Assembly: GCF_004005935.1 (NCBI RefSeq)
Contig: NZ_SACQ01000006.1
Coordinates: 203,085 to 267,084 of the forward strand
Direction of reading: 5' to 3'
Source of the DNA: Neptunomonas marina
Lineage (GTDB): Bacteria; Pseudomonadota; Gammaproteobacteria; Pseudomonadales; Balneatricaceae
DNA: 64,000 nucleotides
Position 1 is the first letter of the stretch. The number at the start of each line of letters is the position of its first letter. The notes under the pieces were generated by a model. That model saw only the letters and a list, made by a program, of their open reading frames with translations, was not told where the DNA came from and ran no database searches. Of this stretch, positions 17,500 through 27,427 are shown piece after piece. The position numbers were made by a program, and so were the translations under genes.

Positions 17500-18975
17500 A
17501 TGTCTGATAACACTCAGCAGCAAGATGAGAATCGCCTGATCGCTGAACGCCGCGAAAAGCTCAATGCGTTGCGCGAGCAGGGAAATGCGTTCCCCAACAA
17601 CTTCCGTCGCGATAGCTATGCACAAGACCTGCAGGCTAATTATGGCGATAAATCGAAGGAAGAGCTCGCTGAGGCAGGCATTAAGGTAAGCATTGCTGGC
17701 CGCGTTATGCTGAACCGTGGTGCGTTTGGTGTTATCCAAGATATGACCGGACGTATCCAGTTTTACGTTAACAAAGAAGCGCGTACGTTTGCTAAGAGCT
17801 TGGATCTGGGCGATATCATCGGTATCACTGGGGAGCTACACAAATCTGGCAAAGGTGACCTCTACGTTGATCTTGGCGAGTATCAGCTTCTCACGAAGAA
17901 CCTACGTCCCCTGCCTGACAAGCATAAAGGTCTGCAAGACACCGAGATGCGCTATCGTCAGCGTTACGTTGACCTGATCACCAATGACGAATCGCGTCGC
18001 GTGTTTGAGATCCGCTCAAAAGTGGTGTCTGGGATTCGTAAGTTCCTAGAGGAGCGCCGCTTTATTGAAGCAGAAACCCCCATGCTGCAGGTGATCCCAG
18101 GTGGTGCATCGGCGCGCCCGTTTATTACGCATCACAATGCACTAGATCGTGATATGTACCTGCGTATCGCGCCAGAGCTGTACTTGAAGCGTTTGGTTGT
18201 GGGTGGTGTTGAGCGTGTCTTTGAGATCAACCGTAACTTCCGTAACGAAGGTTTGTCGACGCGCCACAACCCTGAATTTACGATGCTTGAGTTCTACCAG
18301 GCCTACGCTGACTTCAATGATCTGATGGATCTAACGGAAGAGATGCTACGCAAGTTGGCCAATGACGTGCTAGGTACCACGACCCTGACATATCAGGGTG
18401 AAGAGTATGACCTAGGGGCACCGTTCACGCGCATCAGCGTGTTTGACTCTATCTTGCATTACAACCCAGAGCTGAGCGCTGCTGATATCGATAACATCGA
18501 ATCAGCACGAGCGGTTGCTGATAAACTGGGTATCCCGCTAAAAGATAGCTACGGCTTGGGTAAAGTACAGATCGAGATCTTCGAGAAAACTGTGGAAGAC
18601 CGACTGGATCAGCCGACGTTTATCACTGAATACCCAGCCGAAGTGTCGCCATTGGCGCGCCGCAACGATAACAACCCATTTATCACAGACCGCTTTGAGT
18701 TCTTTATCGGTGGTCGTGAAGTGGCAAACGGCTTCTCGGAGCTCAATGACTCGGAAGATCAGGCAGAGCGCTTCCGTGCTCAAGTTGCTGAGAAAGATGC
18801 TGGCGATGACGAAGCCATGCACTACGACGATGATTACATCAATGCGTTGGAATATGGCTTGCCGCCAACAGCGGGCGAGGGTATCGGTATTGACCGTCTA
18901 GTGATGTTCTTCGCCGATTGTGATTCGATCCGCGATGTTATCTTGTTCCCAGCGATGCGTCCGCGCCAGTCATAG
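17500..18975 (+). CDS. lysS: Lysyl-tRNA synthetase (class II)
   Basis: Charges tRNA-Lys. The 491-residue protein has an N-terminal OB-fold anticodon-binding domain (about 60-170) and a class II catalytic core. Motif 2 is [11 protein letters not shown]...HNPEFTMLE and motif 3 is [12 protein letters not shown] close to the C-terminus. The frame extends 20 codons upstream to an ATG at 17440, but [11 protein letters not shown] at 17500 is the normal family start, with AAAGG upstream. It forms the conserved prfB-lysS pair and is closed by a strong terminator. Confidence 0.97.
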   Translation: MSDNTQQQDENRLIAERREKLNALREQGNAFPNNFRRDSYAQDLQANYGDKSKEELAEAGIKVSIAGRVMLNRGAFGVIQDMTGRIQFYVNKEARTFAKSLDLGDIIGITGELHKSGKGDLYVDLGEYQLLTKNLRPLPDKHKGLQDTEMRYRQRYVDLITNDESRRVFEIRSKVVSGIRKFLEERRFIEAETPMLQVIPGGASARPFITHHNALDRDMYLRIAPELYLKRLVVGGVERVFEINRNFRNEGLSTRHNPEFTMLEFYQAYADFNDLMDLTEEMLRKLANDVLGTTTLTYQGEEYDLGAPFTRISVFDSILHYNPELSAADIDNIESARAVADKLGIPLKDSYGLGKVQIEIFEKTVEDRLDQPTFITEYPAEVSPLARRNDNNPFITDRFEFFIGGREVANGFSELNDSEDQAERFRAQVAEKDAGDDEAMHYDDDYINALEYGLPPTAGEGIGIDRLVMFFADCDSIRDVILFPAMRPRQS

Positions 18976-18990
18976 GATTCGCTTTCGTAC

Positions 18991-19018
18991 AAAAAACCCG
19001 CTAATGCGGGTTTTTTTT
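18991..19018. terminator. Bidirectional terminator between lysS and the PAS-GGDEF gene
   Basis: Stem AAAAAACCCGC (18991-19001) and GCGGGTTTTTT (19006-19016) with a TAAT loop and T or A runs on both sides, between converging genes. Confidence 0.92.
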
Positions 19019-19057
19019 GGCTGTTTGTTAAAGCCAGCTACCAGTTACGACAGTTGC

Positions 19058-20566
19058 TTACGATAGCCCACAGGCATAGAAAACAGCGGAACCGAGAGGG
19101 TCCTGTTTCGCTTTTAAGAGAGCTTCTTCTGAACGCGATAAAAGCGCTTCTGGGGTGCTGCCATCAGATGGGTACTGGGCAATACCAATATTACAGGTGA
19201 TCGATGCATACTGGCCTGTTGAAAGCAGGTAGGGCTTGCTGATGCGGTGTCTAACATCGTCAATGATGCGTGTTAGCGGCTCCTGCTGGGAGATACCCGT
19301 GAGCAGCAATACGAACTTGTCGCCGCCAATGCGGGCCACTGTATCGACATCGCGTACACAGCTCGTTAAGCGCGGTGCGACATCTTTAAGAATCTCATCC
19401 CCGGCATCGTGGCCGTAGATATCGTTGACCAAGCGGAAGTTACTCAGCCCTATGCAGACGATGGCGATGGTCGACTCTTTACGTTTGGCGAAGCTTAAAG
19501 CCAGTTTACAGCGGTCTAAGAAAAGGTTGCGGTTGGGTAGGTCTGTGAGGATATCGAACTGTGCCAGGTGGTGCATTTGGCGCTCGGACTCTTTGCGTGC
19601 ATTGATATCCTCAAGATGACCGGCCATACGCATTGGCTTATCTTCATCGCTCCACTCCACTACCTTACCGCGGCTGATCACCCATGAAGGGCTGCCATCG
19701 CTACGTAGAATACGATACTCGACTACTAAGTAGTCCTTTTGCTTTTTGAGGACTGCTTCGAGTTGGCGCTGAACATCGCTTGCATCATCCGGGTGGATCA
19801 GCTCAAACCATTGGCTGCGTGTCGTGTGTTGGCACTGCTCTCTAGATAGGCCACAGATATCGGCCCAACGTTGGTCACAACTGAGGTTGTCTTGCATCAG
19901 GTCCCACTGCCATGTGCCGACATTGGTGCCCTGTATAATTTCGGCAAGGCGCTGCTGTTCGTTGCTAAGCAGTTGCGCGTTCTTTTTATGGGTGGCGCGG
20001 CTCCAGCTAAGAATAGCCACTGCGACCATCAGCATTGCAACGGCAATCGAGAGGAGAATCACGATCTGCTGCGAGTAGCTTTTGATCTGTCCTGCTTGTT
20101 CATCCACAACCCCTTCCAAACGATCTTGATAGTGCCAAAGACTGTCTTGCATATCCCGAGTCACGGAGATATCCGTCACGATCGAGAGCAATAGTGTGCG
20201 GTCGCTAAAGGTGTAGGGCGATGAGTTGACCTCAACCGTACGGATGCCATTCTCTTTGGTTCGGTGACGAAAGATGAAGTAATCGCGGTTCTGTTGAGCT
20301 GCAAGATTCATCTCGTCCGTGACCTGCTGGCTCGAAAGCGCGTTAATATCTTGGATGCGCATCTGCAGCATTTCGGTGAGCGAGTAGCCATAAAAGCGCT
20401 GTGCCGCGCTGTTGGCATTGATGATGCGGCCCGAGTCTGGGTCAATCAGCATCATCACGGCGCTCTGTTGCTGGAATACTTCCCAGAAAAACGGCTCGTT
20501 TTTGGCTGCGATGGCAGCTTGGCTGCTCCAAAAGACCAATACAGCAAGTAGAAGTCGAATCATCAT
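19058..20566 (-). CDS. Membrane PAS-PAS-GGDEF protein with degenerate GGDEF active site
   Basis: A 502-residue protein (numbered from the ATG at 20566). It has an N-terminal signal or membrane segment (about 1-20), a PAS domain (25-140), a membrane helix (168-187), a second PAS/PAC domain (200-325) and a GGDEF domain (335-495). The domain keeps LTDLPNRN and NDIYGHDAGDEIL, but the signature reads GGDKF (414-418) instead of GG(D/E)EF, and the usual metal-binding LDLD segment is IGLS. Diguanylate cyclase activity is therefore unlikely; it may bind GTP or act by protein contact. A GTG at 20584 is an alternative start. No EAL domain is present. Confidence 0.88.
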   Translation of the reverse strand: MMIRLLLAVLVFWSSQAAIAAKNEPFFWEVFQQQSAVMMLIDPDSGRIINANSAAQRFYGYSLTEMLQMRIQDINALSSQQVTDEMNLAAQQNRDYFIFRHRTKENGIRTVEVNSSPYTFSDRTLLLSIVTDISVTRDMQDSLWHYQDRLEGVVDEQAGQIKSYSQQIVILLSIAVAMLMVAVAILSWSRATHKKNAQLLSNEQQRLAEIIQGTNVGTWQWDLMQDNLSCDQRWADICGLSREQCQHTTRSQWFELIHPDDASDVQRQLEAVLKKQKDYLVVEYRILRSDGSPSWVISRGKVVEWSDEDKPMRMAGHLEDINARKESERQMHHLAQFDILTDLPNRNLFLDRCKLALSFAKRKESTIAIVCIGLSNFRLVNDIYGHDAGDEILKDVAPRLTSCVRDVDTVARIGGDKFVLLLTGISQQEPLTRIIDDVRHRISKPYLLSTGQYASITCNIGIAQYPSDGSTPEALLSRSEEALLKAKQDPLGSAVFYACGLS

Positions 20567-20621
20567 TGGCAAATTAAGTGGCACTACCTAGTTATGTGGC
20601 AAAAGTTGGCACTGTGGCTCT

Positions 20622-20652
20622 TGAAAAAGCACAGCGCGGAGAGGCCGCGCTG
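20622..20652 (-). terminator. Terminator after the MFS gene
   Basis: A perfect 8-bp inverted repeat, CAGCGCGG at 20632-20639 and CCGCGCTG at 20645-20652, with a 5-nt loop. On the minus strand it is followed by TGCTTTTT. It separates the MFS gene from the PAS-GGDEF gene, both read on that strand. Confidence 0.75.
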
Positions 20653-20699
20653 CTACTTAATATATACAGTAGTCCAAAATTGTCCCACCCACTAACTAT

Positions 20700-22559
20700 T
20701 TACAGGTCTTTCGGCTGCTTTGTGGGCTCTTCTAGTTGAGCTTCGTCAGGTCTGTCGTTGATATCTGAAACCAGCTTATCGGGTACCTGTTCAGCGTCGT
20801 TTAGGATCTCGACCATCTCAGAAGCCATATCAGGTAAGTTTTCAACAACCGCCGCTGCAATGTTAACCGCTTGTTCGGGCTGGTTCTCAGCAAAGTGAGT
20901 CACCAGCTCTGTGGCGGACTCATGGTACGCTTCTACCTCCGCAGGGCGGATCTCTTCAGGCTCTTCGATCACCGGCGCTGGGAACTCCTCGGCGATTTCG
21001 GCCACCATCTCGGCTAGCTTATCCGGTTGGTTTTCGGCTAACCAAGCGACCAGTTCTGTTGACTGCTCAGGGGCATTGCTCGCAAGTGCCTCCGCAATCT
21101 CTAAGCTCAGTTCAGGCGCAGCTTTGATAATTGAGCTAAACAGCCGAGCAACATCGATGTCATCAACCTGAGCAAGCGCTGCTGTTAAGCTTGCGGCCTT
21201 TTCAGGCGATGTTTGAGCGATCTCTTTAGCCATATTTACCGCGGCGGCTGGACTGCTTTCGGCGATCGTAATGGCTACCTGCGCCTCTAGCGAGATAGGT
21301 AGATCTAAGATCTCATACTGGGTCCGTGGGTCAAGCTCATAAAGCGCCGTGGCAACGGATGGTTGCTGGATAACGAAGCTCTCTTGCTCCTCCACCGGTA
21401 GCGCCGCGCGAGCTTTCATGCGGTAAACAACAAAGATCAGCAGTAATCCTTGGGCAACCGCGAGGAAGCTAAACAGTGCATCGTCACCTAGCTTTTGCAT
21501 TGTGTAAGAGGAGGCGAGAGGACCGAAGATACTACCCAGCGCGTAGATCATGAGTAGGCCGCCCATCGCCGATGCCATCTCGGAGCGCTGAATGCGGTCA
21601 AATGTCTCAGCAATGCTCATTGGGTAAAGGCACGTAAAGATACCGGTTGAGATGCCCGTGGTGACAAGCATTAGGTAAAAGAGGCTGTTATGTGCGCCGA
21701 ATGGGGTTGCCAATGTGGTAGCGATACTAATCACCAGTAGGTAAAAAAGAACGCTACGTCGATCGAAGCGGTCTGACAGCACACCCACAGGGAACTGCAA
21801 AATAAAGGCGCCGAACACTGCGGCTGCAACGTACAAAGAGAGGTTAAAGCCAACAATATCGTAGTGTTTCGCGAACACCGGCAGCATGTTAATGATCGCA
21901 CCATAGAGTAGGCCGCTGAAAAAGCAGGCCGTCACGCCCAGCGGCGATGCTTTGATCAAATCACGGTATGACATGCCCGTCATTTCGTGGATGGTCGGTC
22001 CAACACGCTTACTTAGAATCAATGGCAACAGCGCAAAACAGAGCAAAATGCCAGCGATGACAAAGAGCTTGGTGCCCTCTGGCGGTGCAATGTTCAACAG
22101 AAACTGGCCGCAAAAGAGCGCTGCCATCACGACAATTTGGCTAGTCGCAAGAATACGGCCACGGGTTTGCTCGCTTGCTGCGTCGCTTAGCCAGCCGTCA
22201 ATAACCGCAAATGCACAGGCGATACTGAAACCCATCACCATACGCATAATGCCCCACAGCCACTCATTTACATATAAACTGCACAACAAAATGGCCATAG
22301 CCGACATAGCAGCGCTAGCGGCAAAAATACGTATATGACCGACGCGGTCGATGAGTCTACGGCAATAGTAACCGCCCAGTAGCATGCCAACGGCATACAT
22401 GGACAAGACTAAACCGATGGTGTCGGTACTGATGTTTTCTATCCCCATTCGCACGGGCAATAAGATGCCGATAAGGCCAAAGCCCAGCATTAAAATAAAG
22501 CAGCTCGCGAAAAGCGAAACGAGGGGGAAAAGGGTGACGATCACTGCATTTTTTTCCAA
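20700..22559 (-). CDS. MFS transporter with a repetitive cytoplasmic C-terminal tail
   Basis: A 619-residue protein. Residues 1-382 form a 12-helix major facilitator, with the motif-A-like GGYYCRRLIDRVGH near 62-75 and PVGVLSDRFDRRS near 257-269. It resembles YcaD-like exporters, but the substrate is unknown. Residues about 420-593 are an array of about ten helical units of roughly 15 residues, most ending in Pro (for example ELSLEIAEALASNAP, then EQSTELVAWLAENQP), with one acidic linker near 527-546. The tail ends in a Lys/Pro-rich segment. The track start is a TTG at 22559; a GTG at 22544 with GGAAA upstream is an alternative. The gene has its own terminator. Confidence 0.85.
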   Translation of the reverse strand: MEKNAVIVTLFPLVSLFASCFILMLGFGLIGILLPVRMGIENISTDTIGLVLSMYAVGMLLGGYYCRRLIDRVGHIRIFAASAAMSAMAILLCSLYVNEWLWGIMRMVMGFSIACAFAVIDGWLSDAASEQTRGRILATSQIVVMAALFCGQFLLNIAPPEGTKLFVIAGILLCFALLPLILSKRVGPTIHEMTGMSYRDLIKASPLGVTACFFSGLLYGAIINMLPVFAKHYDIVGFNLSLYVAAAVFGAFILQFPVGVLSDRFDRRSVLFYLLVISIATTLATPFGAHNSLFYLMLVTTGISTGIFTCLYPMSIAETFDRIQRSEMASAMGGLLMIYALGSIFGPLASSYTMQKLGDDALFSFLAVAQGLLLIFVVYRMKARAALPVEEQESFVIQQPSVATALYELDPRTQYEILDLPISLEAQVAITIAESSPAAAVNMAKEIAQTSPEKAASLTAALAQVDDIDVARLFSSIIKAAPELSLEIAEALASNAPEQSTELVAWLAENQPDKLAEMVAEIAEEFPAPVIEEPEEIRPAEVEAYHESATELVTHFAENQPEQAVNIAAAVVENLPDMASEMVEILNDAEQVPDKLVSDINDRPDEAQLEEPTKQPKDL

Positions 22560-22677
22560 TTATTCGGGGTTGATAATATTTTTGCGGACGTTACGGCTCA
22601 GCAAAGTTTAAGTCAATATTATTGAGTGTTTTTTCGCCACTTTTTAGCGAGAATTCATTGGTGTAAAAAAGGGCAAA

Positions 22678-23130
22678 ATGGACATGAGTATGCATCGCCT
22701 TTGGCTAATAAAGCGGGACTTTCCTGGAAAGCGTTGGGTTAGTATTTTGCTGCGGACTACACACCTTGTCGGTATCGCAGGGCTGGCAGGTCTGTATCTG
22801 TTTGATTTACCTGTACAAACATACCAAGGCTACCTGTTGCTAGCGGTGCTGAGCGGCGCGCTGATGGTTGTCAAAGAGATATACTGCAACCCGGTATGGC
22901 TAATGCAATTGCGCGGACAGGCCATCATTATCAAACTCGCGCTACTTTCGTTGGGATGGTGGCTGGCCTCTTCGCCAGAGGCGGGAATCTATCTCACTGT
23001 CATTATTATCTCGGGAATCGTTGCCCATGCACCGGGTAAGGTGCGTTACTATTCGTTGTGGCATCGGCGTGTGGTCACACGTGACCAATTTGCGCCTTTT
23101 GGAACGGTAAAAGACTGTGGAGAACCTTAA
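22678..23130 (+). CDS. Small membrane protein of unknown function
   Basis: A 150-residue protein I do not recognise. Its N-terminus is basic ([15 protein letters not shown]). Hydrophobic helices lie near residues 24-44, 49-66, 84-98 and 102-116, and the tail is cytoplasm-like and basic ([18 protein letters not shown]). It resembles small uncharacterised inner-membrane proteins of marine gammaproteobacteria. The end overlaps or abuts the start of ung, depending on which ung start is used, so the two are probably co-transcribed. No function can be assigned. Confidence 0.65.
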   Translation: MDMSMHRLWLIKRDFPGKRWVSILLRTTHLVGIAGLAGLYLFDLPVQTYQGYLLLAVLSGALMVVKEIYCNPVWLMQLRGQAIIIKLALLSLGWWLASSPEAGIYLTVIIISGIVAHAPGKVRYYSLWHRRVVTRDQFAPFGTVKDCGEP

Positions 23131-23134
23131 CGAT

Positions 23135-23821
23135 ATGGCTTTAGACAATGCCCCCTCGTGGCAGCCTCACCTAGCTGGTGAGTTTGATGCGCCTTACATG
23201 TTGGCTTTAAAAGCGTTTTTACAGGATGAAAAAAGCCAGCGCCAAACGATCTATCCCCACTCCAGTGAATGGTTTCATGCATTCGAGTGTACGCCGCTCG
23301 AACAAGTTAAGGTCGTGATCATTGGGCAAGACCCCTACCATCAACCGGGGCAGGCACATGGCTTATGTTTTTCTGTTCGTCCTGGTGTGAAAGTGCCGCC
23401 GTCTCTAGTGAATATCTACAAAGAGCTTAAGACCGACTTGAATGTTGAGCCAGTCGCGCATGGTTTTCTCGATAGTTGGGCAAATCAGGGCGTATTGCTA
23501 CTTAACAGCGTACTTACGGTGCGCGATTCAAACGCGGCATCACATCAAGGTAAGGGCTGGGAGCAGTTTACGGACAAAGTGATTGAGGTGGTGAACCGCG
23601 AGTGTGATCACGTGGTGTTTCTACTATGGGGAGCTTATGCGCAAAAGAAGGGAGCGGTGATCGATACCACCCGCCATTGCGTGCTTAAAGCGCCGCATCC
23701 ATCACCGTTGGCTGCACACCGTGGCTTTTTCGGCTGCCGCCATTTCAGCCAAGCTAATCAATATTTGATGGATCAGGGGCGCGAGCCGATCAACTGGCAA
23801 CTACCCGCAAACGCTGGTTAG
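23135..23821 (+). CDS. ung: Uracil-DNA glycosylase (family 1)
   Basis: Removes uracil from DNA as the first step of base-excision repair. The 228-residue enzyme has the water-activating motif [13 protein letters not shown] (catalytic Asp), the uracil-binding [10 protein letters not shown], and the [14 protein letters not shown] loop containing the catalytic His and the minor-groove intercalation residues. An upstream GTG at 23117 would overlap the preceding membrane-protein gene by 14 bases. I prefer the ATG at 23135, which has GGAG 12 bases before it and a typical family N-terminus. Confidence 0.96.
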   Translation: MALDNAPSWQPHLAGEFDAPYMLALKAFLQDEKSQRQTIYPHSSEWFHAFECTPLEQVKVVIIGQDPYHQPGQAHGLCFSVRPGVKVPPSLVNIYKELKTDLNVEPVAHGFLDSWANQGVLLLNSVLTVRDSNAASHQGKGWEQFTDKVIEVVNRECDHVVFLLWGAYAQKKGAVIDTTRHCVLKAPHPSPLAAHRGFFGCRHFSQANQYLMDQGREPINWQLPANAG

Positions 23822-23890
23822 CGAACTGATCATCAGGCTCTGTTGTCTTTGTTAATGTAATAACAAAAACAACGGACCTAGGTGGCGGTT

Positions 23891-24742
23891 ATGCGTATTG
23901 TAGCAATTTGGTTTCTTAGCTTTTTTGTCGCTCATTCGGCGCTTGCCGATTACTCAATCGAGCCGCTCGGCGATGGTTTGTATCGGTTTGTTGATGACCG
24001 CCATCGCGCCGTATTTTTGGTGACCGATGAGGGGATCGTACTTGTTGATACGCTGAATAGCCGTGCCGCAGCTTGGCTGAAAGCAGAACTTGATAAACGC
24101 TTTGATGTGCCGGTTCGCTATGTCATCTACAGCCATAATCACAGCGATCATATCTATGGCGCCGAAGCGTTTGATGCACCGGGTGTCACCTTTATTGCTC
24201 ACAGGTTAGCGGCGCAAGATATTCAGATCACCAAAACCAAAACTGTTGCGCCTGATATTAGCTTTTCTGACCAGCTCGCTTTAGATGTGGGTGGTCAACG
24301 CATCCTGTTGCGTTACCACGGCCCAAATGATGGTCGTGGCTCGGTTAGTGTTGAGTTTAAGCGCCAACGAACGCTCTTTGTGGTGGATTGGATTGTGCTG
24401 AATCGGATGCCTTGGCGTAAGCTTTGGAGTTACGATATTCAAGGTATGATCAACTCGACGCGCGATGTACTCGCACTAGATTTTGACACCTTTGTTGGCG
24501 GGCATGCTGATATCGGCACGAAGGCGGAGATTGTGCACTATCTGGGCTACCTCGAAGCTTTATATGAACTGGTAGTGAGTGGTATCCAAGCCGGAAAAAC
24601 ACTATCCGAAATTCAGCAGCAAGCGCGGCTCGCGCCGTATGCGGGACTACCACACTATGATGCGTGGCTTGCGGATAACATCGAGGGCGTTTACGAGCGT
24701 CTCATGGAGGAGTCAGGTATGGGCTGGCGGCCTGATCTATAA
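23891..24742 (+). CDS. Secreted MBL-fold metallohydrolase
   Basis: A 283-residue metallo-beta-lactamase-fold protein with a Sec signal peptide (about 1-19, ending HSALA), so it acts in the periplasm or outside. The metal motif HNHSDH is at residues 82-87. A later Asp (FVVDWI) and a GGHAD near 205 complete a binuclear site. Similar proteins include subclass B3-like lactamases and quinoprotein-relay (SoxH-like) hydrolases; the substrate cannot be told from sequence. AGGTGG five bases before the ATG at 23891 sets the start over the GTG at 23882. It stands alone, followed by nearly 390 bases without a gene. Confidence 0.85.
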   Translation: MRIVAIWFLSFFVAHSALADYSIEPLGDGLYRFVDDRHRAVFLVTDEGIVLVDTLNSRAAAWLKAELDKRFDVPVRYVIYSHNHSDHIYGAEAFDAPGVTFIAHRLAAQDIQITKTKTVAPDISFSDQLALDVGGQRILLRYHGPNDGRGSVSVEFKRQRTLFVVDWIVLNRMPWRKLWSYDIQGMINSTRDVLALDFDTFVGGHADIGTKAEIVHYLGYLEALYELVVSGIQAGKTLSEIQQQARLAPYAGLPHYDAWLADNIEGVYERLMEESGMGWRPDL

Positions 24743-25128
24743 CAAGGAGCGGTGCGCAAGCAGCTTCCACTCAAATGGCGTCAAGGACGACAGCGTATGA
24801 AACATCATCAATATTGCCAACAGACATATTTATTAGTTGAGTTGAGGTGTTTTTAATATGTATTCCCTTACCTCAAAGAAACCAGTTATGAGAATGGTGA
24901 TATGGTTGTCATAAACGTAGTAGTTTTTAAGGTAGAACGCGTTTGAGAGCGAGAGAAATAGGCTTCGGCGAGATCAATTTGCCTCCGCCTTGATAATAAA
25001 TTTACGCTACAAAGATCTAAATATACGGGCTCTTTTTAGCTCGAGCGGGTGAGCGTCGTTAACGCTTATTTACAAGCACATCTAATGTCATTACCGAATA
25101 CGGATGAAAGTCATACGTGCTGAGGCTG
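24743..25128. other. Intergenic region with no recognisable gene
   Basis: This 386-base gap between the MBL-fold gene and the NTF2-like gene is more AT-rich than its surroundings. It contains only very short open frames, such as 18-19 codons beginning at 24797 and 24858, with no convincing ribosome site or family resemblance. I see no tRNA, strong hairpin or repeat. It may be decayed sequence at a former insertion site. Confidence 0.5.
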
Positions 25129-25680
25129 CTAGTTTTGGCTACTTACAAACTGCTCAAAGAAGCGGTCAGAGCTGTACAAGTCGTCTGAGAAGTTTTGCAC
25201 GCGTTTTATTTTCCCGTTCTCGATTTGGTACAACAGAACCCAATTAATATCGATGTTCTCGCCGTTGGTACTACTGTATCCGCGATGGGCGTCGATTACG
25301 TAGGTATCGTTGGCTGCTAGTATCATAACTTCTGCTTTGAAGCCAGCAGCGCCTAGTTGCTTAAAAAAATCCGTGAACGCTTCGATTCCACGTTTGGTTC
25401 CTGCTAGTGGGTGGCGCCCTGGTATATGCCACTCCACATCGTCCGCGACATATTCCTTAATCTGTTCTATATCACCGGTACTGTATGCTGCGAAGAAGTC
25501 TTGAACAACATTCAAAGCTTTACTATTTTCTGAGCCTTTCGCAATGGGGAATTCTGGTTTGGGCCAGAGCTCGGAGCTATTTATTTCGGTCGCATCAGCA
25601 ATATGTATGTTGTTAGAGGCCAGAGTAGGCAGAGCTATTGCCAGTGTGATTGGTAGTGCAACTAGGAGTGATTTTAACAT
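25129..25680 (-). CDS. Secreted SnoaL/NTF2-like protein
   Basis: A 183-residue protein with a Sec signal peptide (about 1-21, ending LPTLAS) followed by a linker and an NTF2-like cone fold (about 55-178). Features are VVQDFFAAYSTGDIEQIKEYVADDVEWHIPGRHP, a segment typical of SnoaL-type domains, and a C-terminal beta region with GKIKRVQNFSDD. The fold serves as cyclase, isomerase or simple ligand binder, so no reaction is assigned. The ATG at 25680 has AAAGG upstream. Both flanking intergenic regions are AT-rich, hinting that it is a later addition to an otherwise compact region. Confidence 0.72.
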   Translation of the reverse strand: MLKSLLVALPITLAIALPTLASNNIHIADATEINSSELWPKPEFPIAKGSENSKALNVVQDFFAAYSTGDIEQIKEYVADDVEWHIPGRHPLAGTKRGIEAFTDFFKQLGAAGFKAEVMILAANDTYVIDAHRGYSSTNGENIDINWVLLYQIENGKIKRVQNFSDDLYSSDRFFEQFVSSQN

Positions 25681-25825
25681 GGGAGGTACCTTTCTGTTTT
25701 GAACTACAGGCAGGGTACCCCTATTTGGTAATTAGGATTAGGCTTATAAATCATCATGGACTGTTAGGCAAAAACTAACAGTTAGGTGTTATTTAGCGTA
25801 TTTCTATTCGTATTTTAAGTTTACT

Positions 25826-26353
25826 TTAGATCTTCTGCTCTGCTAAATGCTCATTAAAGAGACGCATGTTATCCACATAGTGAGCTGCATTTTCGATCAA
25901 GCCTTGGCGCTGCGCCTCGTTAAGTTCGCGCTTCACTTTGGCAGGCGAGCCCACGACCAGTGAATAGTCGGGGATCTCCATCCCTTCTGGGACCAACGCG
26001 TTAGCACCGATTAAACAGCCTTTACCTATCTTCGCTCCATTGAGCACCACCGCACCGATACCGATAAGGGAACCATCGCCAATGCTGCAACCGTGCAACA
26101 TCGCTTGGTGCCCAACCGTAACATGCTTGCCAAGTGTTAGCGCAAAGCCCGGATCAGTGTGTAGCACCGCGCCGTCTTGGATATTACTGCCTTCACCGAT
26201 AACGATAGGGTCATTGTCGCCGCGGATCACTGCGTTAAACCAGACGCTACTATTGTTGTGTAGCGTCACATTGCCGATAACAGTGGCATTTGGGGCGATG
26301 AAGTGCTCATCGCCTACACAGGTAACCTTTCTACCTTTAAGTTGATATAGCAT
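25826..26353 (-). CDS. Gamma-carbonic-anhydrase-like hexapeptide-repeat protein (YrdA family)
   Basis: A 175-residue left-handed beta-helix protein. Hexapeptide repeats run from about residue 12 to 140 ([21 protein letters not shown] and on). The three zinc-type His residues are present: HTD near 72, and GHQAMLHG near 88-93. RGDND and NIQDGA are further family motifs. YrdA-type proteins bind zinc, but their carbonic anhydrase activity is often undemonstrated. I chose the ATG at 26353 over a TTG three bases earlier because AAGGGG sits about 6 bases upstream. It is just downstream of ygfZ on the same strand. Confidence 0.9.
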   Translation of the reverse strand: MLYQLKGRKVTCVGDEHFIAPNATVIGNVTLHNNSSVWFNAVIRGDNDPIVIGEGSNIQDGAVLHTDPGFALTLGKHVTVGHQAMLHGCSIGDGSLIGIGAVVLNGAKIGKGCLIGANALVPEGMEIPDYSLVVGSPAKVKRELNEAQRQGLIENAAHYVDNMRLFNEHLAEQKI

Positions 26354-26373
26354 CAAAAGCCCCTTTAGTTTGA

Positions 26374-27402
26374 CTAACGCTTCTTCTCAAATAGCTCAGG
26401 ATCGAGCGTATATGGCAGCTCGGCGTGCGATAACGGCGTATTTTGTTCTGCAAGCTTAAGGCTGCTCTCTTCCGCTGACTTGTTCATGATAGCGAGCATG
26501 TGTACCTGGCCATTATCAGCGGATGCAGCGTACAGAACTTGGCCAACCCGCTCTTTGTCTGTGCTATCGAGATAGTCGCCTGCCTGTGGCAGCGTTTCAC
26601 ATTCACCAACGAGGTGGTACATGCATTTATTGAGCTTACCGCGATGCTGCAAACGCGTCACAATCTCTTGGCCGGTGTAGCAACCCTTTGTGAAACTCAC
26701 GCCCTTGAATACCTGTAGGTTCGCCATTTGCGGGATAAACGTCTCTTGCGTTGCTGGACGAAGATCAGGAATGCCAGCTTCAATTTCACTCAGCAACCAT
26801 TCGCGTGTTGATCCCATCGGCGCGATGCGCTCCAACTGAGCGATAACTTCAGGCGCTTTCTCCACCGGCATCCACAGTTCATAGCGCTCTTGAGGAACGC
26901 GGATGATATGAACATCGCCACTGCGGACCAAACGGTCTGTTTCGCTCGGTGCGGTTTCAGTGAGTTTTTCGACTAAAGCGGTTGCCCCAGGGCCGATCAG
27001 GCCAAGGCCAACCATCTCTTGGCTAACATTTTTTGCTTCTGCTTTTGAGAATACGATGTACTTTTGTAAGCTCTGAAGTGCGCCTGCCGCCGTGCTACGG
27101 TGCAGACGAAGCAGAAAGCCACCATCCGTTTTCATCAGGCGGTATAGCGCTATCATGCTGCCCTTGATCGCGCAGTGCGCGCCTAGGCGGCTACCCATTT
27201 GGCTAACATCCTGAAGATCACACGTGAGTTGGCCTTGCAGAAACTTCTCTGCATCTTCGCCAACCACGCTGATCACTTCGTGGTGAACCAATGGAACAAT
27301 GCGTGTGGAGTGAGTGCTTTGCTCACCTTTACAGATAACTTCACTACCATCTTCTGCCAAGGTCATCTGATAATTATTAAGTAATGTGTGCCATGGACTC
27401 AT
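26374..27402 (-). CDS. ygfZ: Folate-dependent Fe-S cluster protein YgfZ
   Basis: A tetrahydrofolate-binding protein related to the glycine-cleavage T protein, needed for activity or repair of some [4Fe-4S] enzymes such as MiaB. The 342-residue product has the signature [10 protein letters not shown] with its functional Cys, near residues 215-225. It opens with the folate-binding fold ([25 protein letters not shown]). The frame extends 15 codons upstream into the intergenic space with psd. I chose the ATG at 27402, with AAGGAAA upstream and the typical MSPWHTLL start. It connects functionally with the isc genes further along the window. Confidence 0.93.
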   Translation of the reverse strand: MSPWHTLLNNYQMTLAEDGSEVICKGEQSTHSTRIVPLVHHEVISVVGEDAEKFLQGQLTCDLQDVSQMGSRLGAHCAIKGSMIALYRLMKTDGGFLLRLHRSTAAGALQSLQKYIVFSKAEAKNVSQEMVGLGLIGPGATALVEKLTETAPSETDRLVRSGDVHIIRVPQERYELWMPVEKAPEVIAQLERIAPMGSTREWLLSEIEAGIPDLRPATQETFIPQMANLQVFKGVSFTKGCYTGQEIVTRLQHRGKLNKCMYHLVGECETLPQAGDYLDSTDKERVGQVLYAASADNGQVHMLAIMNKSAEESSLKLAEQNTPLSHAELPYTLDPELFEKKR

Positions 27403-27427
27403 GATGACTTTCCTTTGTAGGGGAGCG

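Noticed and set aside
24797..24917. Two very short frames (about 18-19 codons) in the gene-free region
   Set aside because: There is no good ribosome site or conserved feature, and their length is expected by chance in AT-rich DNA.
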